A stretch of DNA of 14,010 nucleotides from Neisseriaceae bacterium (GTDB taxonomy: Bacteria > Pseudomonadota > Gammaproteobacteria > Burkholderiales > Neisseriaceae), in the NCBI GenBank assembly GCA_030146285.1, contig JASLBZ010000121.1, forward strand, positions 1 to 14,010. Direction: 5' to 3'. Below the pieces are notes generated by a model. The model searched no databases. It was given only the letters and a program-made list of their open reading frames with translations, and was not told the DNA's origin. Below, piece after piece: positions 1-6,866 of the stretch. The translations under genes and the position numbers were made by a program. Positions within the stretch are counted from its first letter, which is position 1. Every line of letters begins with the position of its first letter.

Positions 1-5
1 TTTAC

Positions 6-368
6 ATGCGTGAACAAATGCTCAAGTCAATTTTGAGTGACTTAATGGGTTCATCTGCTGATATTGAAGCATCAGCAATTATTTCTGCTGATGGTTTAAC
101 CATGGCAGCCTTATTGCCCCAAGACGTGGATGAAGATCGGGTGGGTGCAATGGCAGCTGCAATGCTTGCTTTAGGTGAGCGCACAGCAAAGGAATTAAGT
201 CGCGGGACATTAGATCAGGTAATGGTTAAGGGGTCAAATGGATACATTCTCATGAGTTATGCGGGTGAGGATGCTGTATTAACATTGATTGCTCGAGAAG
301 GCGCAAAATTAGGTTTGATTTTCTTAGACGCAAAACGTGCAGCCAAAAACATTGTGGACATTCTATAA
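6..368 (+). CDS. Roadblock/LC7 (MglB-like) domain protein
   Basis: A 120-residue protein made of one Roadblock/LC7 domain. Proteins of this family are small dimeric cytoplasmic scaffolds that in several bacteria act on Ras-like GTPases (MglB with MglA). The core reads as alternating strands and helices: a first strand with the ASAIISADGL segment (residues about 22-31), a helix rich in Ala and Met (47-66), strands at about 70-85 (DQVMVKGSNGYILMSY) and a closing helix from about 100. There is no signal peptide or membrane segment. No MglA-type GTPase lies in the window, so any partner would be upstream or elsewhere. The ATG at 6 is only five bases from the window edge, so its ribosome site cannot be judged; ATG at 18 is an alternative. 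The family call is good; the role here is inferred only by family and could instead concern motility, polarity or signalling. Confidence 0.85.
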   Translation: MREQMLKSILSDLMGSSADIEASAIISADGLTMAALLPQDVDEDRVGAMAAAMLALGERTAKELSRGTLDQVMVKGSNGYILMSYAGEDAVLTLIAREGAKLGLIFLDAKRAAKNIVDIL

Positions 369-392
369 GCAAGCATTCATGACCAGTTAATA

Positions 393-418
393 GGTGCATT
401 CCAAAGTTTTGGAGCACC
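393..418. terminator. Hairpin between convergent genes
   Basis: GGTGC (393-397) pairs with GCACC (414-418), and TCCAA (400-404) with TTGGA (409-413). A two-base bulge separates the two helices and the loop is four bases. On the plus strand it is followed by CATTTTC, a short U tract. It lies 24 bases after the Roadblock stop and 25 bases beyond the exporter stop on the other strand, so it may serve both genes. The U tract is weak, so this is a probable rather than certain terminator. Confidence 0.5.
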
Positions 419-443
419 CATTTTCTGATTGCTTGATAGCGGC

Positions 444-1076
444 TTACATCATGATGTGCCAGTAGTTTGCCAATAAAGAAATGGCAATGGCCCACATAGT
501 GAATGCCACTAAAGAATCCAATAGGCGCCAGGTGACTTTCTTCTTAAACAAAGGCAATAACAGTCTTGCACCATAGCCGATGCCAAAGAACCAAGAGAAT
601 GATGCTGCCATTGCACCCATGAAAAATAACCATTTTTCATGGGATTGCAAATGTACTGTTAAGCCACCAAGAATCACCACCGTGTCTAAATAAACATGGG
701 GGTTCAGTAAGGTGACTGCCAGCGTTAATAGCACAACTTTACCCAGCGATTGCTGGGTATTGTTCTGGCTGATGTGTAAACTTGTATTGCCATAAAATGC
801 ACTTTTGGCAGCTCGGTAGCCATACACAAATAAAAACAGACTGCCAGCCAGTGCCAAATAAAATTGTGCCAAGGGTGCTTGATTGATAAGCTCACCTACG
901 CCAAAAATGCCCAATGAGCTGAGTGTGATGTCAACCAAGCAGCAAATTAAAGCAACGCTAAACACATGTTGTTTTAACAAGCCTTGCTTGAGGACAAAAA
1001 TATTTTGTGCGCCAATGGCGATGATTAACACTGCCATGCTTAAAAAGCCTTGGGTTATTTGGGCTGTTATGTTCAT
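444..1076 (-). CDS. LysE/ArgO-family amino acid exporter
   Basis: A 210-residue inner-membrane protein of the LysE superfamily, which exports basic or other amino acids and so guards against toxic build-up. About six hydrophobic segments are visible. Family signatures are IGAQNIFVLKQGL (21-33, end of the first helix and start of the loop) and LNPHVYLDTVVILGG (124-138), very like the NPHVYLDT stretch of ArgO. I place the start at ATG 1076. A TTG at 1109 would add 11 polar residues, and its only purine-rich candidate site (AAGG) is about 13 bases away; the shorter form fits the family, whose members begin almost directly with the first helix. The ATG itself has no clear Shine-Dalgarno site, so the start is uncertain. 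It lies downstream of purM on the same strand but is separated by a terminator, so it is probably transcribed alone. Substrate (Arg, Lys or other) cannot be read from the sequence. Confidence 0.85.
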   Translation of the reverse strand: MNITAQITQGFLSMAVLIIAIGAQNIFVLKQGLLKQHVFSVALICCLVDITLSSLGIFGVGELINQAPLAQFYLALAGSLFLFVYGYRAAKSAFYGNTSLHISQNNTQQSLGKVVLLTLAVTLLNPHVYLDTVVILGGLTVHLQSHEKWLFFMGAMAASFSWFFGIGYGARLLLPLFKKKVTWRLLDSLVAFTMWAIAISLLANYWHIMM

Positions 1077-1161
1077 TTGAAATTTGTTGTGAAGTGAAGG
1101 TTGGGTCAATCTGAGTTTAACACCTTACCAAAGTGGTTGGCGATTCAAAAGCACATAAGAA

Positions 1162-1182
1162 AACCCACCTCATCGGTGGGTT
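1162..1182 (-). terminator. Rho-independent terminator of purM
   Basis: AACCCACC (1162-1169) and GGTGGGTT (1175-1182) form a perfect 8-bp, GC-rich stem with a five-base loop. Read on the minus strand the stem is followed by TTTTCTTATG. It sits 40 bases past the purM stop and upstream of the exporter gene, which separates the two transcripts. Confidence 0.85.
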
Positions 1183-1222
1183 GTTCAAACGGGATGACAC
1201 CAGTGTGCTGTACAGCTAAAAA

Positions 1223-2257
1223 TTAAGCAACTTGGGTTTGGTGCTCATCGCCTTGGCGTTCACGTACGGTGCCTAAAGTATAAACAGTTTCACCTTGCGC
1301 TTCTAAGAATGATTTTAATGCAGCTGCTTCATCAGCACCGACTACAACAGCCATGCCAATACCACAGTTAAAGGTGCGGTACATTTCTTGTGCTTCTACA
1401 TTGCCTGCTTTTTGCAGCCATTGGAATAATTTTGGTAATTCCCAGTTAGAAGCATCAATTTGAGCAACTGTGTTTTCTGGTAAAACACGAGGAATGTTTT
1501 CGGTAATACCACCACCAGTAATGTGTGCCATGCCTTTGATTTTGAATTCTTTTAAGGCTGCTAAGATAGGTTTTACGTATAAACGTGTTGGCGCAATAAT
1601 CACTTCACGTAAGGTTTTTTCACCATCAAAAGGAGTATCTAACTCTGGTGCATCACGTTCAATAATTTTGCGTACCAAAGAATAACCATTTGAGTGAGCA
1701 CCGTTTGATGCTAAGCCCAATACCACATCGCCAGCAACAATGCTGCGGCCATTGATGACATTTTCTTTTTCAACCACACCAACAGCAAAGCCAGCCAAAT
1801 CATATTCGCCTTCAGGGTACATACCAGGCATTTCTGCTGTTTCACCACCGATTAAAGCACAACCAGATTCTTCACAACCTTGAGCAATACCTTTAACAAC
1901 ATCAGTTGCACGTGCAACGTCTAGTTTTCCACAAGCAAAATAATCAAGGAAGAATAATGGCTCAGCACCTTGTACCAAAATATCATTGACACTCATGGCA
2001 ACCAAATCGATACCCACTGTATCGTGTTTGTCCCAATCAAAAGCCAGTCTTAGCTTGGTACCCACACCGTCAGTTCCTGAAACCAATACCGGGTTTTTGT
2101 ACTTTTTGCTAATTTCAACCAGCGCTCCAAAGCCACCTAAGTCGCCTAAAACCTCTGGACGCATGGTGCGTTTTGCAAAAGGCTTAATGTTTTCGACCAG
2201 CTGATCGCCTGCATCAATATCAACACCGGCATCGCGGTAGCTCAGTGAATCGCTCAT
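1223..2257 (-). CDS. purM: Phosphoribosylformylglycinamidine cyclo-ligase (AIR synthetase)
   Basis: A 344-residue cytoplasmic enzyme, full length for PurM. It closes the imidazole ring of purines: FGAM plus ATP gives AIR, ADP and phosphate (fifth step of de novo purine synthesis). Seen in the sequence: the N-terminal [13 protein letters not shown] segment (6-18), the glycine-rich ATP-binding stretch [10 protein letters not shown] (60-69), [14 protein letters not shown] (87-100), [14 protein letters not shown] (134-147) and the C-terminal [16 protein letters not shown]. All are textbook PurM motifs with no missing key residue. The ATG at 2257 has a clear AAGGA six bases upstream. It faces away from the perM gene across a 126-base control region and has its own terminator, so it looks monocistronic. 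No PurR-type operator (the enterobacterial ACGCAAACGTTTGCGT type) is seen upstream. Confidence 0.98.
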   Translation of the reverse strand: MSDSLSYRDAGVDIDAGDQLVENIKPFAKRTMRPEVLGDLGGFGALVEISKKYKNPVLVSGTDGVGTKLRLAFDWDKHDTVGIDLVAMSVNDILVQGAEPLFFLDYFACGKLDVARATDVVKGIAQGCEESGCALIGGETAEMPGMYPEGEYDLAGFAVGVVEKENVINGRSIVAGDVVLGLASNGAHSNGYSLVRKIIERDAPELDTPFDGEKTLREVIIAPTRLYVKPILAALKEFKIKGMAHITGGGITENIPRVLPENTVAQIDASNWELPKLFQWLQKAGNVEAQEMYRTFNCGIGMAVVVGADEAAALKSFLEAQGETVYTLGTVRERQGDEHQTQVA

Positions 2258-2308
2258 AATTATTCCTTACTCTTGAAAAAAATAGTGCCTATTACTTGTC
2301 ATGGTCAT

Positions 2309-2352
2309 AGTCGCTAGCTTATCCTTAAGCTAACTATCGATTGATAGCGACT
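2309..2352. promoter_or_regulatory. Nested inverted repeats between purM and perM
   Basis: An outer 8-bp inverted repeat, AGTCGCTA (2309-2316) and TAGCGACT (2345-2352), encloses two small hairpins. The first is TAGCTTA/TAAGCTA (2315-2321 with 2326-2332, loop TCCT) and the second CTATC/GATAG (2334-2338 with 2343-2347, loop GATT). Together they can fold into a three-way junction, sharing a few bases at the branch point. It lies between divergent genes and so could be a protein-binding operator, a cruciform, or a folded 5' leader of purM. It matches no riboswitch or operator class I know. The symmetry is seen directly; the function is unknown. Confidence 0.45.
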
Positions 2353-2368
2353 AAAGAAACCGTATTTT
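2341..2368 (+). promoter_or_regulatory. Possible sigma-70 promoter of perM
   Basis: TTGATA (2341-2346) and TATTTT (2363-2368) are 16 bases apart, giving 5/6 and 4/6 matches to the consensus hexamers. The -35 overlaps the inner part of the inverted-repeat element, which would let a bound protein control it. The predicted 5' leader would be short (about 10 bases before the ATG at 2384). No transcription data support it. Confidence 0.3.
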
Positions 2369-2383
2369 ACCTGAAAGTTGGCT

Positions 2384-3457
2384 ATGTATTGTAGAAGAAA
2401 GCAGACTTATACACCTTTAATTGTCGGATTGGTGATGTTAGGGGCATTTATTTGGCTGATTAACAGCTTAGGCAGTGTGTTAACGCCATTTGTAGCTTCT
2501 GCTATTTTGGCCTATATATTGCATCCTTTGGTGGATAAACTGGTTAAAAAAGGCATAGGACGCACCTTTGCCGCCTTATTGGTGATGTTGTTTGCGATTT
2601 TGTTGGTTGTGATTTTGTTTTTAATTGTTGTACCGATGCTGATTTCGCAAGTTTCTAATATTATGGCAAAAATGCCACAAATCGTGCATTACTTTCAGGA
2701 CATCATCTTGCCGTGGATTAACCGCATGGCAGGGACAACGTTGAACTTTGATGCTGATGCAATTGCAAAAGTCATCAAGGATAATGGTGAAGAAATTCAA
2801 TCAGGATTAAGTAAAATTGTTCCTGTTGTGGCACAAAGTGGCGGCAGCATGGTGGCCATTATTACCAACTTGGTCTTTATGCCTTTTTTATTGTATTACT
2901 TCTTGTTGGACTGGAAACGTTGGGGCATTGGTGTCCAAAAATTATTCCCACGGCGATATGTGGCAGACGTGACTCGCATTGCTTACCAATTGGATGATGT
3001 TTTGGGTGAGTTTTTGCGTGGGCAAATTTTGGTAATGTTAATCATGGGTACTTTTTATGGTACGGGTTTGGCATTAACAGGACTTGATTCTGGTTTTGCA
3101 ATTGGTATGATTGCAGGCTTATTGGTATTCATTCCTTATTTGGGTGCTTTTGTTGGCTTGTTCTTGGCCACATTGGCAGCCATTTTGCAGTATGGCGACT
3201 GGACAAACTTGCTGATTGTTTGGGCAGTTTTCTCTGTAGGGCAAGTGACGGAAGGATTCTTTGTGACGCCTCGCCTAGTGGGGGAGCGAATTGGTCTTTC
3301 ACCACTTTGGGTGATTTTTGCCTTGATGGCATTTGGCAAGCTATTAGGCTTTGTTGGCATGCTGCTTGCTTTGCCATTGGCTGCCATTTGTTTGGTCTTG
3401 TTGCGTGAAGGTGTGAGCTATTACTTCAATACGAAGTACTACCAATTGAAAAAATAG
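2384..3457 (+). CDS. PerM/AI-2E-family transporter-like membrane protein
   Basis: A 357-residue inner-membrane protein of the AI-2E transporter (PerM, formerly UPF0118) family. Members have been linked to export of autoinducer-2, to permease functions and to Na+/H+ antiport, so the substrate here is open. Around eight hydrophobic segments are visible: two near the N terminus (residues about 12-50), one at about 60-90, and a C-terminal cluster from about 160 onward. A polar middle stretch (about 90-155) lies between them. The conserved C-terminal region with GLLVFIPYLGAFVGLFLA, then EGFFVTPRLVGERIGLSPLW, is typical. The start is ATG 2384, with GAAAG six bases upstream; a TTG at 2378 abuts that site and is unlikely. 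It is the first of three plus-strand genes, 119 bases ahead of hda; co-transcription is possible since no good terminator separates them. Confidence 0.88.
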   Translation: MYCRRKQTYTPLIVGLVMLGAFIWLINSLGSVLTPFVASAILAYILHPLVDKLVKKGIGRTFAALLVMLFAILLVVILFLIVVPMLISQVSNIMAKMPQIVHYFQDIILPWINRMAGTTLNFDADAIAKVIKDNGEEIQSGLSKIVPVVAQSGGSMVAIITNLVFMPFLLYYFLLDWKRWGIGVQKLFPRRYVADVTRIAYQLDDVLGEFLRGQILVMLIMGTFYGTGLALTGLDSGFAIGMIAGLLVFIPYLGAFVGLFLATLAAILQYGDWTNLLIVWAVFSVGQVTEGFFVTPRLVGERIGLSPLWVIFALMAFGKLLGFVGMLLALPLAAICLVLLREGVSYYFNTKYYQLKK

Positions 3458-3483
3458 ATAAATATACCAAAAGTAATTGAGTT

Positions 3484-3517
3484 GTGCGGCAATGTCATGG
3501 CATCATACTTGCCGCAC
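3484..3517 (+). promoter_or_regulatory. Large stem-loop in the leader of hda
   Basis: GTGCGGCAA (3484-3492) and TTGCCGCAC (3509-3517) form a perfect, GC-rich 9-bp stem around a 16-base loop. No U tract follows on either strand, so it is not a normal terminator. It sits 60 bases before the hda start. It could stabilise the mRNA, attenuate readthrough from perM, or shape hda translation. The stem is certain; the role is unknown. Confidence 0.4.
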
Positions 3518-3576
3518 CTCAGTTAATAATGTCTGTTCCAAGCATTATTTTGGACAAAAAGTAGAGTATTAGGCCA

Positions 3577-4245
3577 TTGAATCAGTTAATGTTTGATTTT
3601 GCCAGTGATGAGTACCCGGAATTTGCAAAATTCTTGGGGAAATCCAATGCAGAATTGTTACAAATTTTACAAGCGCAACAAGAACGTCTCGTTTTTGTGT
3701 GGGGACAGCCTACGGCTGGTAAAAGCCATTTATTGGAAGCGTGGGTTGGGCAGGCAGTTGCACAAGGCAAAAACGCATTGTATTTGCATGCAGGTCGTGA
3801 TGAGTTAACAGATTATGCACGTGAGTTTGAGTTTTTGGCTGTGGATCAAGTCGATTTATTGTCTGCAGAAGAGCAAATTATTTTGTTCTCTATTTTCAAT
3901 GAAGTTCGTGATGGCGAGCGTGGCTACTTATTGTTAAGCAGCGATGCGCCTCCTTCTCAGTTGTATATTCGTGAAGATTTAAGAACCCGTATGGGTTTTT
4001 GTTTGGTTTATGAAGTCAAAATGCTCAGCAACCAAGAAAAAATTGATGCGCTTTGCAGTTTTGCCAAAATTCGGCAAATCTCTATTGATAAAGACAAAGA
4101 GCTTTTTCAATACCTGTTGTCTCATTACAGCAGAGACATTGACCGATTGATTTTTTTATTAGAGCAGCTAGAGCAGTATTCGTTAATCATGAATAAGCGC
4201 ATTAATATGGCGCTTCTTAAAAAAATTTTACAGCAAAGTGAGTGA
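3577..4245 (+). CDS. hda: Hda, DnaA regulatory inactivator
   Basis: A 222-residue AAA+ protein resembling the ATPase part of DnaA. With the DNA-loaded sliding clamp, Hda makes DnaA hydrolyse its ATP and so prevents repeated initiation at oriC. Visible motifs: N-terminal QLMFDF (3-8) matching the clamp-binding hexapeptide; Walker A GQPTAGKS (43-50); a degenerate Walker B LAVDQVD (87-93); sensor I around SSDAPP (121-126); box VII DLRTRM with the likely arginine finger R138; and sensor II near R190. The start is TTG 3577. Starting instead at ATG 3589 would remove Q3 and L4 and destroy the clamp motif. The Shine-Dalgarno is poor (TAGAG ten bases away, or AGG three bases away), consistent with low expression. 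Length is close to the roughly 230 residues of E. coli Hda. The next gene begins one base after the stop, so translation is likely coupled. Confidence 0.92.
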   Translation: MNQLMFDFASDEYPEFAKFLGKSNAELLQILQAQQERLVFVWGQPTAGKSHLLEAWVGQAVAQGKNALYLHAGRDELTDYAREFEFLAVDQVDLLSAEEQIILFSIFNEVRDGERGYLLLSSDAPPSQLYIREDLRTRMGFCLVYEVKMLSNQEKIDALCSFAKIRQISIDKDKELFQYLLSHYSRDIDRLIFLLEQLEQYSLIMNKRINMALLKKILQQSE

Positions 4246-4246
4246 C

Positions 4247-4921
4247 ATGAATTTAGCCATTTTTGATTTGGATCACACCTTGATTACTTGCGACTCAGAC
4301 AATGAGTGGCCACGTTACTTAATGAAAAAAGGTGTGGTTGACCAAGATTTTGTTGCGAAGAAAAATGAGTATTTTTACCAACAGTATTTGGATGGCTGCC
4401 TGAATGTTCCTGAGTTCTTGGCATTTCAACTTGAACCATTGACCCGTTTTAGCCGTGCAGAGCTAGATGTTATGCACCAAGAGTTTATGCAAGAGTTTAT
4501 TGAGCCGCATATTACTGCTGAGGCAATCGCTTTGGTAGAACAGCACCAAAAAGCAGGCGACACAGTGATGTTATTGTCTGCTACCAATGAATTTATCATT
4601 CGCCCCATTGGTCAACGTTTTGGTATTGAACATGTTATTGGTGTTTCTTTGGAGACCAATAGCGAGGGCGAATTTACTGGTGGTTATATTGGCGTTCCTA
4701 GTTATCAAGAAGGCAAAATTACTCGCTTAGAGGAGTGGCTAGACGGTCATGGCAAAACTGTGACTGATTACGACAATATCTATTTTTATAGTGATTCGCG
4801 TAATGATTTGCCACTTTTGAACTGGGTTAATCGACCCGTAGCAGTCAATCCTGATGAAATTGTTGAAGCACGTGCCCTAGAGCAAGGCTGGCCAATCATT
4901 CGGTTTGCAAACAATAACTAG
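4247..4921 (+). CDS. HAD-IB family phosphatase (SerB-like)
   Basis: A 224-residue cytoplasmic hydrolase of the haloacid dehalogenase superfamily, subfamily IB (phosphoserine-phosphatase-like). All four motifs are present: I, FDLDHTL (6-12) with nucleophile D7 and acid D9; II, LLSATNE with S111; III, K157 in EGKITRLEEW; IV, YSDSRNDLPLL with D183 and D187. The helical cap lies between motifs I and II (about 20-90). It is therefore probably an active Mg2+-dependent phosphatase, but the substrate is not determined. Relatives are annotated as phosphoserine or histidinol-phosphate phosphatases, often on weak grounds. ATG 4247 follows the hda stop by one base; a GTG at 4238 overlapping hda would add three residues and cannot be excluded. 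The pair looks translationally coupled. A near-DUS lies inside the gene at 4393-4404. Confidence 0.9.
   Translation: MNLAIFDLDHTLITCDSDNEWPRYLMKKGVVDQDFVAKKNEYFYQQYLDGCLNVPEFLAFQLEPLTRFSRAELDVMHQEFMQEFIEPHITAEAIALVEQHQKAGDTVMLLSATNEFIIRPIGQRFGIEHVIGVSLETNSEGEFTGGYIGVPSYQEGKITRLEEWLDGHGKTVTDYDNIYFYSDSRNDLPLLNWVNRPVAVNPDEIVEARALEQGWPIIRFANNN
4393..4404 (+). repeat. Near-match DNA uptake sequence inside the HAD gene
   Basis: TGGCTGCCTGAA matches 11 of 12 bases of the AGGCTGCCTGAA found perfectly at 6366-6377; only the first base differs. It encodes Gly-Cys-Leu-Asn of the phosphatase. Uptake sequences are known to lie inside genes in Neisseriaceae, but one near-match could also be chance. Confidence 0.4.
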
Positions 4922-4950
4922 ATAACTCTCAACATAACCAGAGACAAAGC

Positions 4951-4971
4951 AGGTTGCTCAAAAGGCAACCT
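4951..4971 (+). terminator. Probable terminator after the hda-HAD pair
   Basis: AGGTTGC (4951-4957) and GCAACCT (4965-4971) form a 7-bp stem with a seven-base loop, followed by TTATGAATT. It sits 30 bases after the HAD stop. The U tract is short, so termination may be partial and some transcripts may run into brnQ. Confidence 0.6.
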
Positions 4972-4980
4972 TTATGAATT

Positions 4981-4997
4981 GTAGATATCATATCTAC
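4981..4997. promoter_or_regulatory. 17-nt perfect palindrome upstream of brnQ
   Basis: GTAGATAT (4981-4988), a single central C, and ATATCTAC (4990-4997) make a perfect 8+1+8 palindrome. It ends 17 bases before the brnQ ATG and just upstream of the GAGAGA ribosome site (5001-5006). The form suits an operator for a dimeric repressor. As RNA it could only form a hairpin with a small loop beside the ribosome site. The regulator is not known. Confidence 0.5.
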
Positions 4998-5014
4998 TTT
5001 GAGAGAAATGTATT

Positions 5015-6346
5015 ATGACTGATGTTTCAATGAAAAAGACGTCAACTGGGGCCTTGGTTGCCATCGGTTTGATGTTATTCGCGCTATTCTTTGGTGCTGG
5101 CAACTTGATTTTCCCTGCAGGCCTAGGTCAACAAGCAGGTGAGAATTTAACACCTGCAATGCTTGGATTTATTTTTACGGGTGTTGGATTGCCTTTATTG
5201 GGTATTTTGGCAATTGGTTATTCAGGTTGCAAAGACATTCAAGAGTTGGCTTCACGTTTTCATCCCGCTTACGGCGTAATTTATGCTGTTCTATTGTATT
5301 TAACCATTGGTCCATTCTTTGCGATGCCACGCACAGCGACGGTATCATTTGAAGTGGGTATTGTGCCGTTCTTAGGTGACAAGGACCATGATTTGTATTT
5401 GGTCTTGTTCAGCATTGCTTTTTTCTTGATTTCTTGGTGGTTGTCTTTAAGCCCAGGAAAATTGGTTAATCGTGTTGGTAAAGTTCTAACGCCATTGTTG
5501 TTATTGTGTATCGGTATTTTGGTGGTGGCTACGATAGTAAATCCTATGGGCATTGCGCAGCCAGCACAAGGTGTTTATGCAACCAAGCCGTTTGTCTCTG
5601 GTTTCCTTGAAGGCTATCAAACCATGGATGCTTTGGCTTCTTTGGTATTCGCCATCATTGTGATTAATGCCATCCGTGCGATGGGCATCACAGACAAAAA
5701 AGCGATTACCATGAGCACCCTAAAAGCTGGTATTGTGGCATCCTTTTTCTTGGCGATTGTGTATGTGTTCGTTGCCAAAATGGGCGTGAATTCAGTTGAA
5801 CAAACAGGCTATTTGCCCAATGGTGCACCTGTATTGGCTGCAACGGCACAGTTTTATTTTGGTCACATCGGTAACGGCTTATTGGCAGTGATTATTTTAT
5901 TGGCTTGTATCACCACCAGCGTGGGTTTGATTACGGCATGTGCGGAATACTTTCACCGCTTGGTGCCAGCGATTTCATTCAAAGGCTATGCAACAGGTTT
6001 GGCCATCTTTGCTGCCATTATTGCCAATAAAGGTTTAACCAACATCATTTCATATGCGATTCCAGTATTGATGTTCTTATATCCATTGACGGTTGTGATT
6101 ATTGTTTTGGCTTTCTTGAATAATTTATTCAAAGGTCGCCAAGTGGTGTATGCAACGACTTTGGGTTTAACATTAATTGTCAGCTTATTTGATGGTTTGA
6201 ATGCCGCAGGCTTATTAAGCGAAAGCGTGATTAATGCATTAACAACCTACTTACCAGGCTATGCACTTGGTATGGGTTGGGTATCACCTGCAATTATTGG
6301 CTTTGTAATTGGTTTTATTTGGACTAAACTGTCACCTAAAGCATAA
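5015..6346 (+). CDS. brnQ: Branched-chain amino acid:cation symporter
   Basis: A 443-residue inner-membrane carrier of the LIVCS family, which brings in leucine, isoleucine and valine with Na+ or H+. Length and about twelve hydrophobic segments agree with the family. Signatures seen are FFGAGNLIFPAGLGQQAG (25-42) in the first helix region and YLTIGPFFAMPRTATVSFE (95-113), the characteristic G-P-x-x-A-x-PRTA-x-V-S-F-E element. Later helices include ITTSVGLITACAEYF near residue 310. The ATG at 5015 has GAGAGA eight bases upstream. It stands alone between a weak terminator (4951-4971) and a strong one (6361-6397). The 17-nt palindrome next to its start suggests dedicated control, perhaps by amino acid supply, but that is inference. 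No Leu-responsive regulator gene is in the window. Confidence 0.96.
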   Translation: MTDVSMKKTSTGALVAIGLMLFALFFGAGNLIFPAGLGQQAGENLTPAMLGFIFTGVGLPLLGILAIGYSGCKDIQELASRFHPAYGVIYAVLLYLTIGPFFAMPRTATVSFEVGIVPFLGDKDHDLYLVLFSIAFFLISWWLSLSPGKLVNRVGKVLTPLLLLCIGILVVATIVNPMGIAQPAQGVYATKPFVSGFLEGYQTMDALASLVFAIIVINAIRAMGITDKKAITMSTLKAGIVASFFLAIVYVFVAKMGVNSVEQTGYLPNGAPVLAATAQFYFGHIGNGLLAVIILLACITTSVGLITACAEYFHRLVPAISFKGYATGLAIFAAIIANKGLTNIISYAIPVLMFLYPLTVVIIVLAFLNNLFKGRQVVYATTLGLTLIVSLFDGLNAAGLLSESVINALTTYLPGYALGMGWVSPAIIGFVIGFIWTKLSPKA

Positions 6347-6360
6347 GGCTTAGACTGATA

Positions 6361-6397
6361 AAAATAGGCTGCCTGAATGTTTCAGGCAGCCTATTTT
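6361..6397 (+). terminator. Strong terminator built from a DUS pair
   Basis: A perfect 17-bp stem (6361-6377 with 6381-6397) with a three-base loop, TGT. The 12 loop-proximal bases of each arm are an uptake sequence and its complement; the outer AAAAT/ATTTT closes the stem and gives a U tract. It lies 14 bases after the brnQ stop. Its near symmetry means it could stop transcription in both directions. Confidence 0.9.
6366..6392. repeat. Inverted pair of DNA uptake sequences (AG-simDUS type)
   Basis: AGGCTGCCTGAA at 6366-6377 and its exact complement at 6381-6392, three bases apart. This 12-mer is one of the dialects of the Neisseriaceae DNA uptake sequence, read by the ComP minor pilin during natural transformation. 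Inverted DUS pairs acting as gene terminators are typical of this family. Only this pair is perfect in the window. Confidence 0.8.
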
Positions 6398-6403
6398 ATT
6401 GAT

Positions 6404-6409
6404 TATAAT
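6404..6409 (+). promoter_or_regulatory. Possible -10 element for panD
   Basis: A perfect TATAAT lies 31 bases before the panD ATG, in the short gap after the brnQ terminator. The -35 position (about 6381-6386, TTCAGG) falls in the terminator arm and matches poorly. Because a strong terminator precedes panD, some promoter must lie here, but this one is only a candidate. Confidence 0.35.
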
Positions 6410-6440
6410 TCATTGTTAATTTATTGTGAGTAGGACAAAC

Positions 6441-6824
6441 ATGTTACGTACTATCTTAGGTGGCAAAATTCATCGTGCTACCGTAACAGAAGCAGATTTA
6501 AACTATGTTGGCAGCATCACGGTTGATGAAGATTTATTGGATGCAGCTGGTATTTTGGTCAATGAACGTGTACAAATTGTGAATAACAATAATGGGGCAC
6601 GCTTAGAAACCTATACCATCGCAGGCAAGCGTGGCAGCGGTGTGATTTGTTTGAATGGCGCAGCCGCACGATTGGTACAAAAAGGAGACTTGGTGATTAT
6701 CATGTCTTACATCATGGTTACCGATGCCGAAGCCAAAGCACACAAACCGCAAGTTGTCTTGGTGAATGAAGACAATCAGATTCGCGATATTATTCATTAC
6801 GAACCCGCCAGTACCGTTTTGTAA
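6441..6824 (+). CDS. panD: Aspartate 1-decarboxylase (pyruvoyl enzyme precursor)
   Basis: A 127-residue proenzyme that, after self-cleavage, turns L-aspartate into beta-alanine for pantothenate and CoA. The cleavage site is NYVG|SITV, between G24 and S25; the serine becomes the pyruvoyl group. Other key residues fall at the expected places: K9, R54, Y58 and N72, with the [12 protein letters not shown] core (65-76). The start is ATG 6441, with AGGA five bases upstream. A GTG at 6426 would add 15 bases and put that ribosome site inside the gene, so I reject it. The next gene follows after 42 bases on the same strand, so the two probably form an operon. No other pantothenate gene (panB, panC, panE) is near. 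Full length, no anomalies. Confidence 0.97.
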   Translation: MLRTILGGKIHRATVTEADLNYVGSITVDEDLLDAAGILVNERVQIVNNNNGARLETYTIAGKRGSGVICLNGAAARLVQKGDLVIIMSYIMVTDAEAKAHKPQVVLVNEDNQIRDIIHYEPASTVL

Positions 6825-6866
6825 ACACGGATTTTCACTTTAATTTTCTATTTCGAGGCTTTTTCG

